Positions 55,601 to 64,000 of a stretch of DNA of 64,000 nucleotides are shown here, one piece after another (within the stretch, counting starts at the first letter, position 1; each line of letters opens with the position of its first letter). A program made the translations under genes and the position numbers. The notes below the pieces were generated by a model. That model made no database searches. It saw nothing but the letters and a program-made list of their open reading frames with translations, and was not told where the DNA came from. Origin of the DNA: Saccopteryx bilineata (taxonomy: Eukaryota > Chordata > Mammalia > Chiroptera > Emballonuridae); NCBI RefSeq assembly GCF_036850765.1, contig NC_089493.1, positions 265,968,534 to 266,032,533 of the forward strand, written 5' to 3'.

Positions 55601-58600
55601 GGAATGGAGAGAGATGAGAAGCATAATTAGTTTTTCATTGAGACACCTTAGTTGTTCATTGATTGCTTTCTCATATGTGCCTTGACCACGGGCCTTCAGC
55701 AGACCGAGTAACCCCTTGCTCGAGCCAGAGACCTTGGGTCCAAGCTGGTGAGCTTTTTGCTCAAACAAGATGAGCCTGCGCTCAAGCTGGCGACTTCAGG
55801 GTCTCAAACCTGGGTTCTCTGCATCCCAGTCCGACGATCTATCCACTGTGCCATCGCCTGGTCAAGGTCTCACTTAATTTAGAAAAAAAAGGCCTGACTA
55901 GGCGGTGGCGCAGTGGATAGAGCATTGGACTAGGATGCAGAGGACCCAGGTTCGAGACCCCAAGATCGCCAGATTGAGCGCGGGCTCATCTGGTTTGAGC
56001 AAAAAGCCTACCAGCTTGAATCCAAGGTTGCTGGCTCCAGCAAGGGGTTACTCAGTCTGCTGAAGGCCTGCGGTCAAGGCACATATGAGAAAGCAATCAA
56101 TGAACAACTAAGGTGTTGCAACGTGCAATGAAAAACTAATGATTGATGCTTCTCATCTCTCTCCGTTCCTGTCTATCCCTCTCTCTCTCTCTGAAAACAA
56201 AAAAAAATTTAGGAAAAAAAAATGAATCTTTCAACCTCTCTTTTAAATATTATTTTGCTATTCAGGATACCTCAAATTTTCATATGACTTTTTATTTTTT
56301 TATTTTATTTATTAATTTTAGAGAGGAGAGAGAGAGGGGGGGAGAGAGAGAGAGAGAGAGGAGAGAGAGACAGGGGGGAGGAGCTGGAAGCATCAACTCC
56401 CATATGTGCCTTGACCAGGCAAGCCCAGGGTTTCGAACCGGTGACCTCAGCATTTCCAGGTCAACGCTTTATCCACTGCGCCACCACAGGTCAGGCTCAT
56501 ATGACTTTTTAGATCAACTTGACCATTTCTGCAAAAAAAGCTGTTGAAATTTTGGTATGGTTGCATTTAATCTGTAGATCAATTTGGAAATATATCTTAC
56601 CAACATTGTCTTCTGACCCATGAACATGAGATGTCTTTCCATTCAGTAGTCTTTAATTTCTTCCAACAATGTTTTGTAGTTTTCATTGTACAGGTCTTGC
56701 ACTTTAAATTTATTGCTACTTATTTAATATTGTATTTTTTTATAATACTGTAAGGGGAGTTTTCTTAATTCCTCTTTTTGGATTGTTTATTGCTAGAGTA
56801 TAGAAATATAGCTAACTCACATACTGATCTTATGTCCTGAAATTTCGCTGAACTAATTTTTTACCTCTAAGGGATTTTTTCCCCTAAGGGGTTTTTATGT
56901 GTGTGTATGGATTCTTAGGGTTTTCTCTATATAAGATTGTCACTCCTCTTGACCACCTGTCTTTCCTCCTCACAGGCCTTGGTGCTACTCCGCCAGCGAT
57001 CAGCACCCCCTGAAGAGCAGCACCTGGTGGAGGCCGCCAAGCTTCTTGTTCTCCTCAACCTCTCCTTGACATTTCTGAAGCTGGAGCAACCCGCCAGGGC
57101 CCTGCACTATGGAGAGCAGGCTCTGGTCATTGACCAGAAGAATGCCAAAGCCCTCTTCCGGTGTGGACAGGTCGGTTGGAGGACAGGGACTTGGGAACAA
57201 ACACTTAAGAAGGGATGGCAGTGGGCACTGGAGAAATGCTCTTTCCTAAGTATGCCTTTAAAATTCTGTTCTTTGACAGGCTTGTCTCTTCATGACTGAG
57301 TATGAGAAGGCCCGGGATTTTCTTGTCCGAGCCCAAAAGGAACAGCCCTTCAATCATGACATCAATAACGAGTTGAAGAAACTGGCCTGGTGAGACCTCT
57401 GTTTGTACTCCTGCAAACAGAGAAAGAGATATGTGATGCATCTGTAGTTCTGGTCTCTCCACCTGGGTCTGTTGTCCAGCACATGTTATGAGGCAGCACC
57501 CCCTAGAGCTAGTTCTTTGAAATCCTTGGAATTCTAAACCAGTAGCTCCCAGTGGCAAAGTGAGATAGACTTCCAAACTACACCTCTTTGGATCATTTCC
57601 CACCTCCCTATTTCACCCCTCTCCCTGCAAATAAGCACCCCCCAAGGAGGAGGGCTAATGTAATTTTTCAAAAGGGACTTACTCAGTTATTTTTTGTACT
57701 TGCCACAAACAGAAAACTCACTCCCTCTGAGCTCCAGCATACTGGGGCAGAAGCTTAAAAAGAGCCAGGGACATATGGGGAAGAATAGCTTTCTGCCAGT
57801 TAAAAGTTCTGGGAGAGGCCATTGTTCCTTTTCTGAGGTGCCCCCCCACCCCCAATCCCACACACACAGCCAGTAGGCAGGCGCCATAGCTGAGTCCCAT
57901 CAACCGGGCTCACACTATATGCCTGTCCTGGTGATTCTCTGAGACCCCACCCCACCTGCAGGCCCACTAAAGCCATTTCAGTGGCTTTTCCATTCAAATG
58001 GTCTCTCTTGTCTTATGCTTTAGACTTTTTAAAAATCTCTCAAGCAGCATCTGGCCTCTGTGTACCCTCTTCCTCTTGCTAAGTGGCTCCAGCCATGGCA
58101 CTGGCAGCAGCTGGCCTTGGCTCACAGCTTGGCCTCTCCTGTGTACCTTCAAGCCCAGAATAAACAGCAGCCAACTGCATGCACATCACTCTGGCTATAC
58201 CAGGTAGCCCCAGCAGGGCCGTGAGCACCAAAGACCCAAAGAAGAAAGTTCTGCTTCATAGGATCAACTCATGCAGAGCAGCTCCTCTACTATAGTCACA
58301 GCCAGTCAGTACCTCCCAGTGACACCGATAGCAGTCAAAACTCAGTTGTGGCCCTGGCCAGTTGGCTCAGTGGTAGAGCGTCGGCCTGGCGTGCGGGGGA
58401 CCCGGGTTCGATTCCCGGCCAGGGCACATAGGAGAAGCGCCCATTTGCTTCTCCACCCCCCCCCTCCTTCCTCTCTGTCTCTCTCTTCCCCTCCCGCAGC
58501 CAAGGATCCATTGGAGCAAAGATGGCCCGGGCGCTGGGGATGGCTCCTTGGCCTCTGCCCCAGGCGCTAGAGTGGCTCTGGTCACGGCAGAGCGACACCC

Positions 58601-61014
58601 CGGAGGGGCAGAGCATCGCCCCCTGGTGGGCGTGCCAAGTGGATCCCGGTCGGGCGCATGCGGGAGTCTATCTGACTGTCTCTCCCCGTTTCCAGCTTCA
58701 GAAAAATACAAAAAAAACAAAACAAAATAAAAACCAAAACTCAGTTGTAACAGGACAGTGCACACAGTGACATAGGGGTGCACCTGAGTGCCCAGCTCAG
58801 GTGACTGGGGAGGCTGTGCCACTGGGCCCCATAGGACACCTACCCAAGGCCACTTTACCAAGTCTGAGGTATGTAGCAGCTCTGCCTAATACATAGGAAC
58901 AAACAGAGGGAAGCAGCAGAAACGAGACAAAGGAACATGTCCCAAATGAAAGAACAGGAGATATTAAACAAAATGGGGGCAAGCAAACTATCAGATACAG
59001 AGTTCAAAACAATGGTTATAAAGATGCTCAAAGAAGTTAGTTGGGGACATAGAAACTGTAAAAAAAGAACCAGTCAGAAACGAAGGATACACTAACTGAA
59101 ATGAGTAATTTACAGGGAATCAGCGGTAGGGTAGATGAAGCTGAGAGTCAGATCAGCAATTTGGAATATAAAAAAGCAGGTAACACCCAATCAGAAAAAA
59201 AAGGAGAATCCAAAACATGAAGATAGAGTAAGGAGCCTCTGGGACAACTTCAAGCGTACTAACACATGCATCATGGGGTGCCAGAAGGAGAAGAAAGAGC
59301 AAGAAATTGAAAACATATTTGAAAAAATAACAAAAAACTTTCCTAACCTGATAAAGGAATACACCTGAAACTAATATAATATTATGGGTAAACTGTAATT
59401 GAAAAATAATTATTTAAAAAGCTTGACCAGTAGTGGTGCAGTGGATAGCGCATCAGCCCAAGATGCTGAGGTCCCTGGTTCAAAACCCCAAGGTTGCTGG
59501 CTTGAGTGTGGGCTTGCCAGCTTGAGCATGGGATCATTAACATGATCCCAAGGACTTGAAGCCCAAGATTACTGGCTTGAACCCAAATTTGGTGACTAGA
59601 GCCCCCAGTCAAGGGATGTATGAGAAGCAATAAATGAACAGCTAAAGTGAGCAACTACTACAAGTTCATGGTTCTCATCTCTTGCCTCCCTCTCCTATTC
59701 TCTCTCTCTCTAAAAAAAATAAATAAATCAGTGCATCCAGGAGCAACTATTTACTAGCAAAATTTAAAATCTCCCTACTTGAAACTATCCTACGAATATA
59801 CCACTTCAAGTGAGAGGAGGGGAGATAGACTCCCACATTGCCCCAACCAGGATTCACCGGGCAACCCTCTTCTAGGGCCAATGATCAAATCAACCAAGCT
59901 ATTCTCAGCACCCGGGGCCACACTCGAATCAATCGAGCCACTGGCTGCAGGAGGGGAAGAGGGAGACGAGGGGGGATAGAAGCAGATGGTCACTTCTATG
60001 TGCCCTGACCAGAAATCAAACCCGGGACATTCAAACACCAGGCCAACACACTGAGCCAACTGGCCAGGGCCACAAACTGATTTATAAAAGATAGGAAAAA
60101 AATGTCTGAGGTATATGCACCTCTTATACTATTTGGTACCAGTTATTGCATTTTGAGTCTTTTAGGACTTCCCAGCAATTTCCTTTCTGGTATTTATAAG
60201 TATTCTCTCTGGTTATAAGTAGAAATTTTTGGAATGTAACCATTCTTCAGCAAGAAAGTCTCAAGATAAGTTAGTAGCTACTGAGTGTGAGGAGTCACTT
60301 GTCAAGACCACCTGGCAACATCACTGACTGGCTCCTAGCCTTCAAGGCTGCCATCTTTTCAGAAGTGGGCTTTTTGTCCAAGGGCTTTCTTAACAGTTCT
60401 TGGAAGTCTCCACTGTCTCTCCTACCCCTCCAGTATTGCTTCTATCCCCTCCTGATTCAGTGTAAAGCCCAGTTTAAAAAATTTATTTAAAAATTCAGGA
60501 TCTGGCCTGACCAGGTGGTGGCACAGTGGATAGAGCGTCGGACTGGGATGCAGAAGACCCAGGTTCGAGACCCTGAGGTTGCGCACGGGCTCATCTGGTT
60601 TGAGCAAAAGCCTACCAGCTTGGACCCAAGGTCGCTGGCTTGAGCAAGGGGTTACTCAGTCTGCTGAAGGCCCACGGTCAAGGCACATATGAGAAAGCAA
60701 TCAATGAACAACTAAGGTGTCACAACGAAAAACTAATGATTGATGCTTCTCATATCTCTCCGTTCCTGTCTGTCTGTCCCTATCTATCCCTCTCTCTGAC
60801 TCACTCTCTCTGTTAAAAAAAAAAAAAAAAAAAATCAAATCAGGATCTGAGTGAATTCCAGCCACCAGATGTCACCTCCTACAAAGACCTTCTCTAACTC
60901 CCGTGTGTTTTTGTTTACAGTCATTACAAGAACTACATGGATAAAGAGAAAGAAATGTGCCATCGGATGTTCGTTCCTTATGATGATAATGGCTCTACAG
61001 CAGGAGGAAATTAG
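46876..61014 (+). CDS. FKBP6: FKBP6, FKBP/TPR co-chaperone of the germline
   Basis: FKBP6 is a testis-enriched, catalytically inactive FKBP that works with HSP90 in piRNA loading and male meiosis. Exons: 46876-46926, 46972-47089, 47893-47982, 49129-49331, 51172-51291, 56976-57170, 57280-57389, 60921-61014 (TAG). They sum to 326 residues, against 327 in human. The FKBP fold spans about residues 30-145 (MDISGDRGVLK, KYSGYLANMDEPFDSN, DITLWGMELGLL, GTLGCPPLIPPNTTVLFEIE). TPR helices follow (KVLKVAATEREFGNYLFRQN, VLLNLSLTFLKLEQ, KNAKALFRCGQACL), then a short tail. The ATG has G at -3 and +4. The split between the first two exons is only 45 bp and stop-free, so an unspliced in-frame product of 341 residues is possible. 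The exon 6 donor is the weak gtcggt. Confidence 0.95.
47435..47801 (-). mobile_element. Bat SINE, type B, in FKBP6 intron 2
   Basis: Head complement (accggccagggc) at the right end, next to tatttttttc, which also occurs at the left edge. The tRNA-like part is near consensus. Confidence 0.9.
48200..48542 (-). mobile_element. Degraded type B SINE in FKBP6 intron 3
   Basis: Flanked by tatctggcatctt at about 48,171 and tatctgacatctt at 48,544. Confidence 0.82.
48560..49128 (+). other. FKBP6 intron 3, old repeat material
   Basis: An L2-like start (aacatctgttgaatgcttac), then a stretch at about 48,760-49,100 similar to the unnamed old repeat near 9.3-9.6 kb. Ends at the exon acceptor. Confidence 0.4.
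49822..50060 (-). mobile_element. Bat SINE, type A variant, 5'-truncated
   Basis: Begins with a (gt)n run and a GA-rich part. The head part is missing at the right end. Confidence 0.75.
50267..50635 (-). mobile_element. Bat SINE, type A
   Basis: 13-bp duplication gacagagattctt at about 50,254 and 50,638. Confidence 0.92.
50640..50770 (+). repeat. MER5-like remnant
   Basis: 'ctgatttagaatctctgggt' and the following part resemble the central MER5A region. Confidence 0.45.
51300..52030 (+). other. FKBP6 intron 5, unassigned start
   Basis: No repeat family recognised apart from a possible L2-like phrase near 51,770 ('cactttctgtgtgccagaca'). Confidence 0.4.
52032..52368 (+). mobile_element. Degraded type B SINE
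   Basis: tRNA-like head (ccctggccagtggctcagta) and tail of A residues. The body has partly duplicated units. Confidence 0.72.
52533..52752 (-). mobile_element. Bat SINE, type C
   Basis: Exact 15-bp duplication ggaaatgtacttttt at 52518-52532 and 52753-52767. Confidence 0.94.
53045..53180 (-). mobile_element. Classic VES SINE, degraded
   Basis: 'gggagagggagagagagaaa' followed by 'tatgtgccctgactgggaat' is the VES pattern in complement. The tRNA-like head is incomplete. Confidence 0.65.
53236..53500 (+). mobile_element. Degraded bat SINE, type A/C
   Basis: Head 'ggcggcacagtagctagagc', body with 'cttgag' units, tail gaaaaaacaaaac. Confidence 0.7.
53633..53866 (-). mobile_element. Bat SINE, type C
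   Basis: The motif cctttttttgacattttt occurs at both edges (about 53,613 and 53,867). The body is close to the copies at 19,011 and 56,296. Confidence 0.9.
53880..54345 (+). other. FKBP6 intron, unassigned
   Basis: No recognised repeat or gene. Confidence 0.35.
54353..54727 (-). mobile_element. Bat SINE, type A variant
   Basis: Complement of the type A head (ccactacttggtcaggc) at the right end, with an expanded 'tgatcccatgctta' body. Confidence 0.8.
55181..55546 (+). mobile_element. Degraded type B SINE
   Basis: tRNA-like head with a deletion between the A-box and B-box parts. Its tail is interrupted by the next SINE. Confidence 0.72.
55550..55865 (-). mobile_element. Bat SINE, type A, inserted at the tail of a type B copy
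   Basis: tctcactta occurs at both edges (about 55,539 and 55,869). Confidence 0.82.
55892..56205 (+). mobile_element. Bat SINE, type A
   Basis: Full head and body in opposite orientation to the preceding copy. Flanks share aatttag(g)aaaaaaa. Confidence 0.85.
56296..56496 (-). mobile_element. Bat SINE, type C
   Basis: Duplication tcatatgactttttat at about 56,279 and 56,497 (the latter ending ttttag). Confidence 0.92.
57690..59400 (+). mobile_element. L1 LINE 5'UTR and ORF1 remnant with a type B SINE
   Basis: Phrases such as 'gctggccttggctcacagct' (5'UTR) and ORF1-like text at 58,970-59,370 in the same order as the copy at 29.4-31.8 kb. Open frames are broken. Confidence 0.7.
58351..58734 (+). 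mobile_element. Bat SINE, type B, very well preserved
   Basis: Head with near-intact tRNA-like A- and B-boxes (tggctcagtggtagagcg, gggttcgattcccgg). Flanked by caaaactcagttgt. Confidence 0.94.
59422..59729 (+). mobile_element. Bat SINE, type A variant
   Basis: Head cttgaccagtagtggtgcag, body with 'gcttgag' units, tail aaaataaataaat. Confidence 0.8.
59809..60071 (-). mobile_element. Degraded type B SINE
   Basis: 'agggg...gatagactcccac' at the left and the complement of the tRNA-like head (caactggccagggcc) at the right. Confidence 0.72.
60072..60504 (+). other. FKBP6 intron 7, unassigned
   Basis: No recognised repeat or gene. Confidence 0.35.
60505..60834 (+). mobile_element. Bat SINE, type A, close upstream of the last FKBP6 coding exon
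   Basis: Flanks share tcaggatctg. It ends about 85 bp before the exon acceptor. Confidence 0.9.
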
Positions 61015-61016
61015 AG

Positions 61017-62276
61017 GTAATCAAAGGACTAAAGCATAAAAGGCTTCAGGATTTTGTCTGGCATATATTAAAATGTGGTGGTTTTCCTTGGCCCCCAGTG
61101 GATAGTGGCTAGCACAGTAGAGAATGGATGGCAGTAGAAAAATTCCTGTTAAAGCTAATAAGTCAAGTGCAGAGTGCACACTGTGGGTCTTCTCATAGAG
61201 AAAATCATAGAGAAGATTGGAAAGTCAGTCCTGAGCTAGTGGCTAAATTTACTTCTTCTTCTTCTTCTTCTTATTATTATTATTGTATTTTTCCGAAGTG
61301 AAAGCAGTCAGACAGACTCCCACATGTGCCCGACTGGGATCCACCCGGCATGCCCACCAGGGGGCGATGCTCTGCCCATCTGGGGCGTGGCTCTGTTGCA
61401 ACCAGAACCATTCTAGTACCTGAGGCAGAGGCCATAGAGCCATCCTCAGTGCCCGGGCCAACTTTGCTCCAGTGGAGCCTTGGCTACAGGAGGGGAAGAG
61501 AGAGAGAGAGAGGAAGGAGAGGGGGATGGGTGGAGAAGCAGATGGGCACTTCTTCTGTGTGCTCTGACCAGGAATCGAACCCAGGACTTCCACACACCAG
61601 GCCAACACTCTAGTGTTGAGCTAGTGGCTAAATTTAGAGGTTAGAAGCCTTAGGCTTTAAAATGAAAACAAATTTTTCCTTCAAATTTTCTGTTAACCTT
61701 TCCTTCACAGTAGCTTGGAACATGAAACTGTAATAGTCATTAGTGTGATGGTTTATCTGAGCTTTGAAATGAGCGATCCTTCTTCTCATCTGGTTTTTCC
61801 TAAAGGCCTCCATCTTCACTTTCACACTTAACACATTGTTCAAGCAGTTAAAATTCAGATGTTGAGGGGTAGGGATGGGCAGTGACTGTCAAGTTCTGCT
61901 TACTGTTAGAATGAACGATTTGAAGATTTTAGAACCAGCAGGGAACAGAAGGTAACATTTCTACCAGAGCATATGCCCTGTGATTTAGCAGGCACAGGGT
62001 TAAGGTTTCCCATGAATACATGAGATAACCCTCTGGTCTGGTTTACTATTACTTAAGAAACTTAATGGAAACAAAATCACCTGCCTTAAACACCTGCTTA
62101 GCTGGGTAGATAACTGTGCTCTCTTGAGAGAAGTTAAACAAGGGACAACAAGAAAACAGCTGCCCAACGGGCTCCTGGTGATAAATCTCTCCTTTGTTGC
62201 TACCTACATCCCTCTACAAAAGAGCTTGAGAGAAGAAGGCAGTGAAAAGGCCTATTCATCCCAGACTTTTTCACAG
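61017..62276 (+). other. FKBP6: Proposed intron in the FKBP6 3'UTR
   Basis: Just after TAG-AG (61012-61016) there is a donor gtaatc, and a pyrimidine-rich acceptor (ctttttcacag) ends at 62276. The intron holds one SINE at 61,252-61,616. It is inferred from splice signals and my memory that the human gene has a 3' exon after the last coding exon. Confidence 0.5.
61252..61616 (-). mobile_element. Bat SINE, type B
   Basis: 20-bp duplication tgagctagtggctaaattta at about 61,232-61,251 and 61,617-61,636. The left edge contains (ctt)n and (att)n runs. Confidence 0.94.
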
Positions 62277-62352
62277 GTGATCTACAAACTGCTGCTGGCC
62301 GCCCTGTCAGAAACAACCTGTCAGCATCAGAAATAAATGTTGCCTTCATCAC
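62277..62352 (+). other. FKBP6: Proposed terminal non-coding exon of FKBP6
   Basis: Short exon between the acceptor and a poly(A) signal AATAAA (62332-62337). End estimated about 15 nt beyond the signal. Confidence 0.5.
62332..62337 (+). promoter_or_regulatory. Candidate FKBP6 poly(A) signal
   Basis: AATAAA followed by 'tgttgccttcatc', a modest GT/T-rich downstream element. Confidence 0.5.
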
Positions 62353-62649
62353 TGACCCTGACCCTGTGACCCCGGCCTTCAGGTCTTTCAGGGACATTGG
62401 AGGGTTTGGACTGAGATGTGAGCCAGAGGACTTCCCTTATTTGGCCGCTGTTAGTGTCCAGTACAAATGGAGGCCTGATGGCTTTTTGCCAGACATTTTA
62501 GACTGACCTGGTATATCCTGCCACTTAATATTTAGTTCTCCCAGGGTCTGTCCTAGAAACAGATCTAGGAAAACCCAGCAGGGTAACAAGTTCCTTTTCC
62601 ATCATCTTAGTTTTCTCTATTTGTCAGATTTTTTGGAGCCTAATGATTT

Positions 62650-62745
62650 TTAAATTATTTTTTTATTCATTTTTTAGAGAGGGGGGGGGAGGGGGGAGGG
62701 GCAGGAAGCATCAACTCCCATATGTGCCTTGACCAGACAAGTGCA
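62650..62745 (-). mobile_element. Truncated type C SINE
   Basis: GA-rich body and 'ttgaccagacaag' only. The head is replaced by a T/G run and the next copy. Confidence 0.7.
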
Positions 62746-62759
62746 GGGGTTTTTTTTGT

Positions 62760-62805
62760 TTTTTTTTAATTATTTTTATTTATTTATTCATTTTAGAGGA
62801 GAGAG

Positions 62806-62839
<34 letters not shown>

Positions 62840-62962
62840 GGGGGGAGGAGCAGGAAGCTTCAACTCCCATATGTGCCTTGACAAGGCAAGCCCAGGGTTT
62901 TGAACTGGCAACTTCAGCATTCCAGGTCAATGCTTTATCCACTGCGCCACCACAGGTCAGGC
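62760..62962 (-). mobile_element. Bat SINE, type C
   Basis: Complete complement of the head (ccactgcgccaccacaggtc). The next SINE starts 22 bp further on. Confidence 0.85.
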
Positions 62963-62980
62963 TGGAACCTAGTGATTTTT

Positions 62981-63344
62981 TTTTTTTTCCCCTGAAGCTG
63001 GAAACGGGGAGAGACAGTCAGACAGACTCCCGCATGCGCCCAACCGGGATCCACCCGGCAAGCCCACCAGGGGCGATGCTCTGCCCCTCCGGGGCGTTGC
63101 TCTGCCGCGACCAGAGCCACTCTAGCGCCTGGGGCACAGGCCAAGGAGCCATCCCCAGCGCCCGGGCCATCTTTTGCTCCAATGGAGCCTTGGCTGTGGG
63201 AGGGGAAGAGAGAGACAGAGAGGAAGGAGGGGGTGGGGGTGGAGAAGCAAATGGGCGCTTCTCCTATGTGCCCTGGCCGGGAATCGAACCCGGGTCCCCC
63301 GCACACCAGGCCGACACTCTACCGCTGAGCCAACTGGCCAGGGC
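62981..63344 (-). mobile_element. Bat SINE, type B, well preserved
   Basis: Flanked by gga(a/g)cctagtgatttt at about 62,963 and 63,345. Confidence 0.93.
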
Positions 63345-63359
63345 CTGGAGCCTAGTGAT

Positions 63360-64000
63360 TTTTAGATGGTTTCCTGTGTATTTCTAAATCTTGAGTGCTT
63401 ATCAGGAGCAGTGAATGTATTGGGGTCTACAGTGGCCCTGCATGTCACACTCCTGTGCTGTTGCAGTTGAAACATATTTTGGCTTTTGTGTCTTGGGTGT
63501 TCTCTCTGCTCCCCTTTTCTTCTCTGAACTTGTGCTCAGTCACTTAAAATGTCCAGGTTTTTAAATTCTTTTGGCAACCTAGTTTTGACTAAGTGGGACC
63601 ATTTAAAGTGTGTTCTTCTCAGATGTTAGATACTTCTGACTTGTCTTCATCTTGTCTTCTAAGATGTTAGACACTTCTGGTAGGATGGGTGTTCTAGGCC
63701 TTTGACTGTAGTAGACTGAATTTTTTTTAGCTCAAAGGCAATGTCTTGTTCATCTTTGTATTTTCTAGCATCTGGGACCATGGCTGGCACATTATTAGCA
63801 CTCAGTAAATGTTGGTTGAATCAAGTGTAAAATAGCCAAAATGATAGACTAGTCTCTGAAACCATACTCTAAAAGCTGGCTCTTGTATTGGCAGTCAGGA
63901 CTGTTAGTGCCAGTGACAGAAACTCATCTTTATCTAGTGTCAGCCAAAAAAGAGATTTACAGAAGGGATCCTTGGGGTACCTCACTGAATCAGAGGAGTT
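63360..64000. other. Intergenic beyond FKBP6, with an L2 3' end
   Basis: About 63,735-63,835 reads like an L2 3' end ('gcactcagtaaatgttggtt'). The rest has no recognised content. FZD9, the next gene in human order, is not visible. Confidence 0.45.

Larger units (their letters stand above)
54728..56935 (-). mobile_element. L1 LINE 3' region, antisense, split by SINEs
   Basis: Text such as 'tgatatccagttgtccaagc' and 'ggtctatgatccattttgaa' resembles the complement of the L1 ORF2 3' end/3'UTR. Ends about 40 bp before FKBP6 exon 6. Confidence 0.7.

Noticed and set aside
58351..58425. A true tRNA gene
   Set aside because: The tRNA-like part continues into a SINE body and A-rich tail, and the same head is present in many copies. 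It is SINE promoter sequence.
58367..58861. Open frames of 80-170 codons inside type B SINEs (also 30,022-30,501, 32,153-32,641 and 62,878-63,387)
   Set aside because: All contain the same translated SINE phrases (such as the head and 'gaagagagagacagagagg'). They recur wherever the SINE occurs and are not genes.

Overview
This is mammalian nuclear DNA, almost certainly from a bat. Spliced vertebrate genes sit in a dense background of tRNA-derived SINEs of the bat VES type, plus several fairly fresh DNA transposons (mariner-type, a mariner MITE, hAT MITEs), which most other mammals lack as recent insertions. The two commonest SINE types resemble those I associate with horseshoe bats and relatives (Rhinolophoidea). 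That finer placement comes from memory and is not tested here.

Four protein-coding genes are present, in the order and orientation of the proximal Williams-Beuren region of human 7q11.23: POM121 (+, 3' part only), NSUN5 (-), TRIM50 (-) and FKBP6 (+). POM121 occupies about 1-13,150; its last eight coding exons encode the FG-rich C-terminal 813 residues. NSUN5 (14,211-23,017) converges on it tail to tail. A repeat-filled gap (23.2-34.4 kb) separates NSUN5 from TRIM50 (35,663-43,480). TRIM50 and FKBP6 (46,876-62,350) are divergent, with about 3.4 kb between them that includes a processed TMA7 pseudogene. Exon models were built by hand from splice sites, reading phase and remembered human proteins. 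All exon sums are multiples of three: POM121 2442 nt, NSUN5 1635 nt, TRIM50 1446 nt, FKBP6 981 nt.

The genes do not form a pathway. POM121 is a nuclear pore membrane protein, NSUN5 a 28S rRNA m5C methyltransferase, TRIM50 a RING E3 ligase, and FKBP6 a germline piRNA/meiosis co-chaperone. They are neighbours by conserved synteny. Each appears once, without the POM121/NSUN5/TRIM duplications known in human.

I found no undescribed multi-gene system. The most notable points are: loss of the usual NSUN5 stop codon, giving a predicted 78-residue tail that runs through the old 3'UTR and its AATAAA and ends at a TGA inside a SINE; a shifted TRIM50 start codon; a possible 45-bp intron in FKBP6; and deleted mariner elements with well-preserved terminal inverted repeats.

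The rest of the window is repeats: L1 fragments in both directions, about 50 SINE copies in three or four subfamilies (often nested), old MIR/L2/MER5 remnants, and stretches with no recognisable content.
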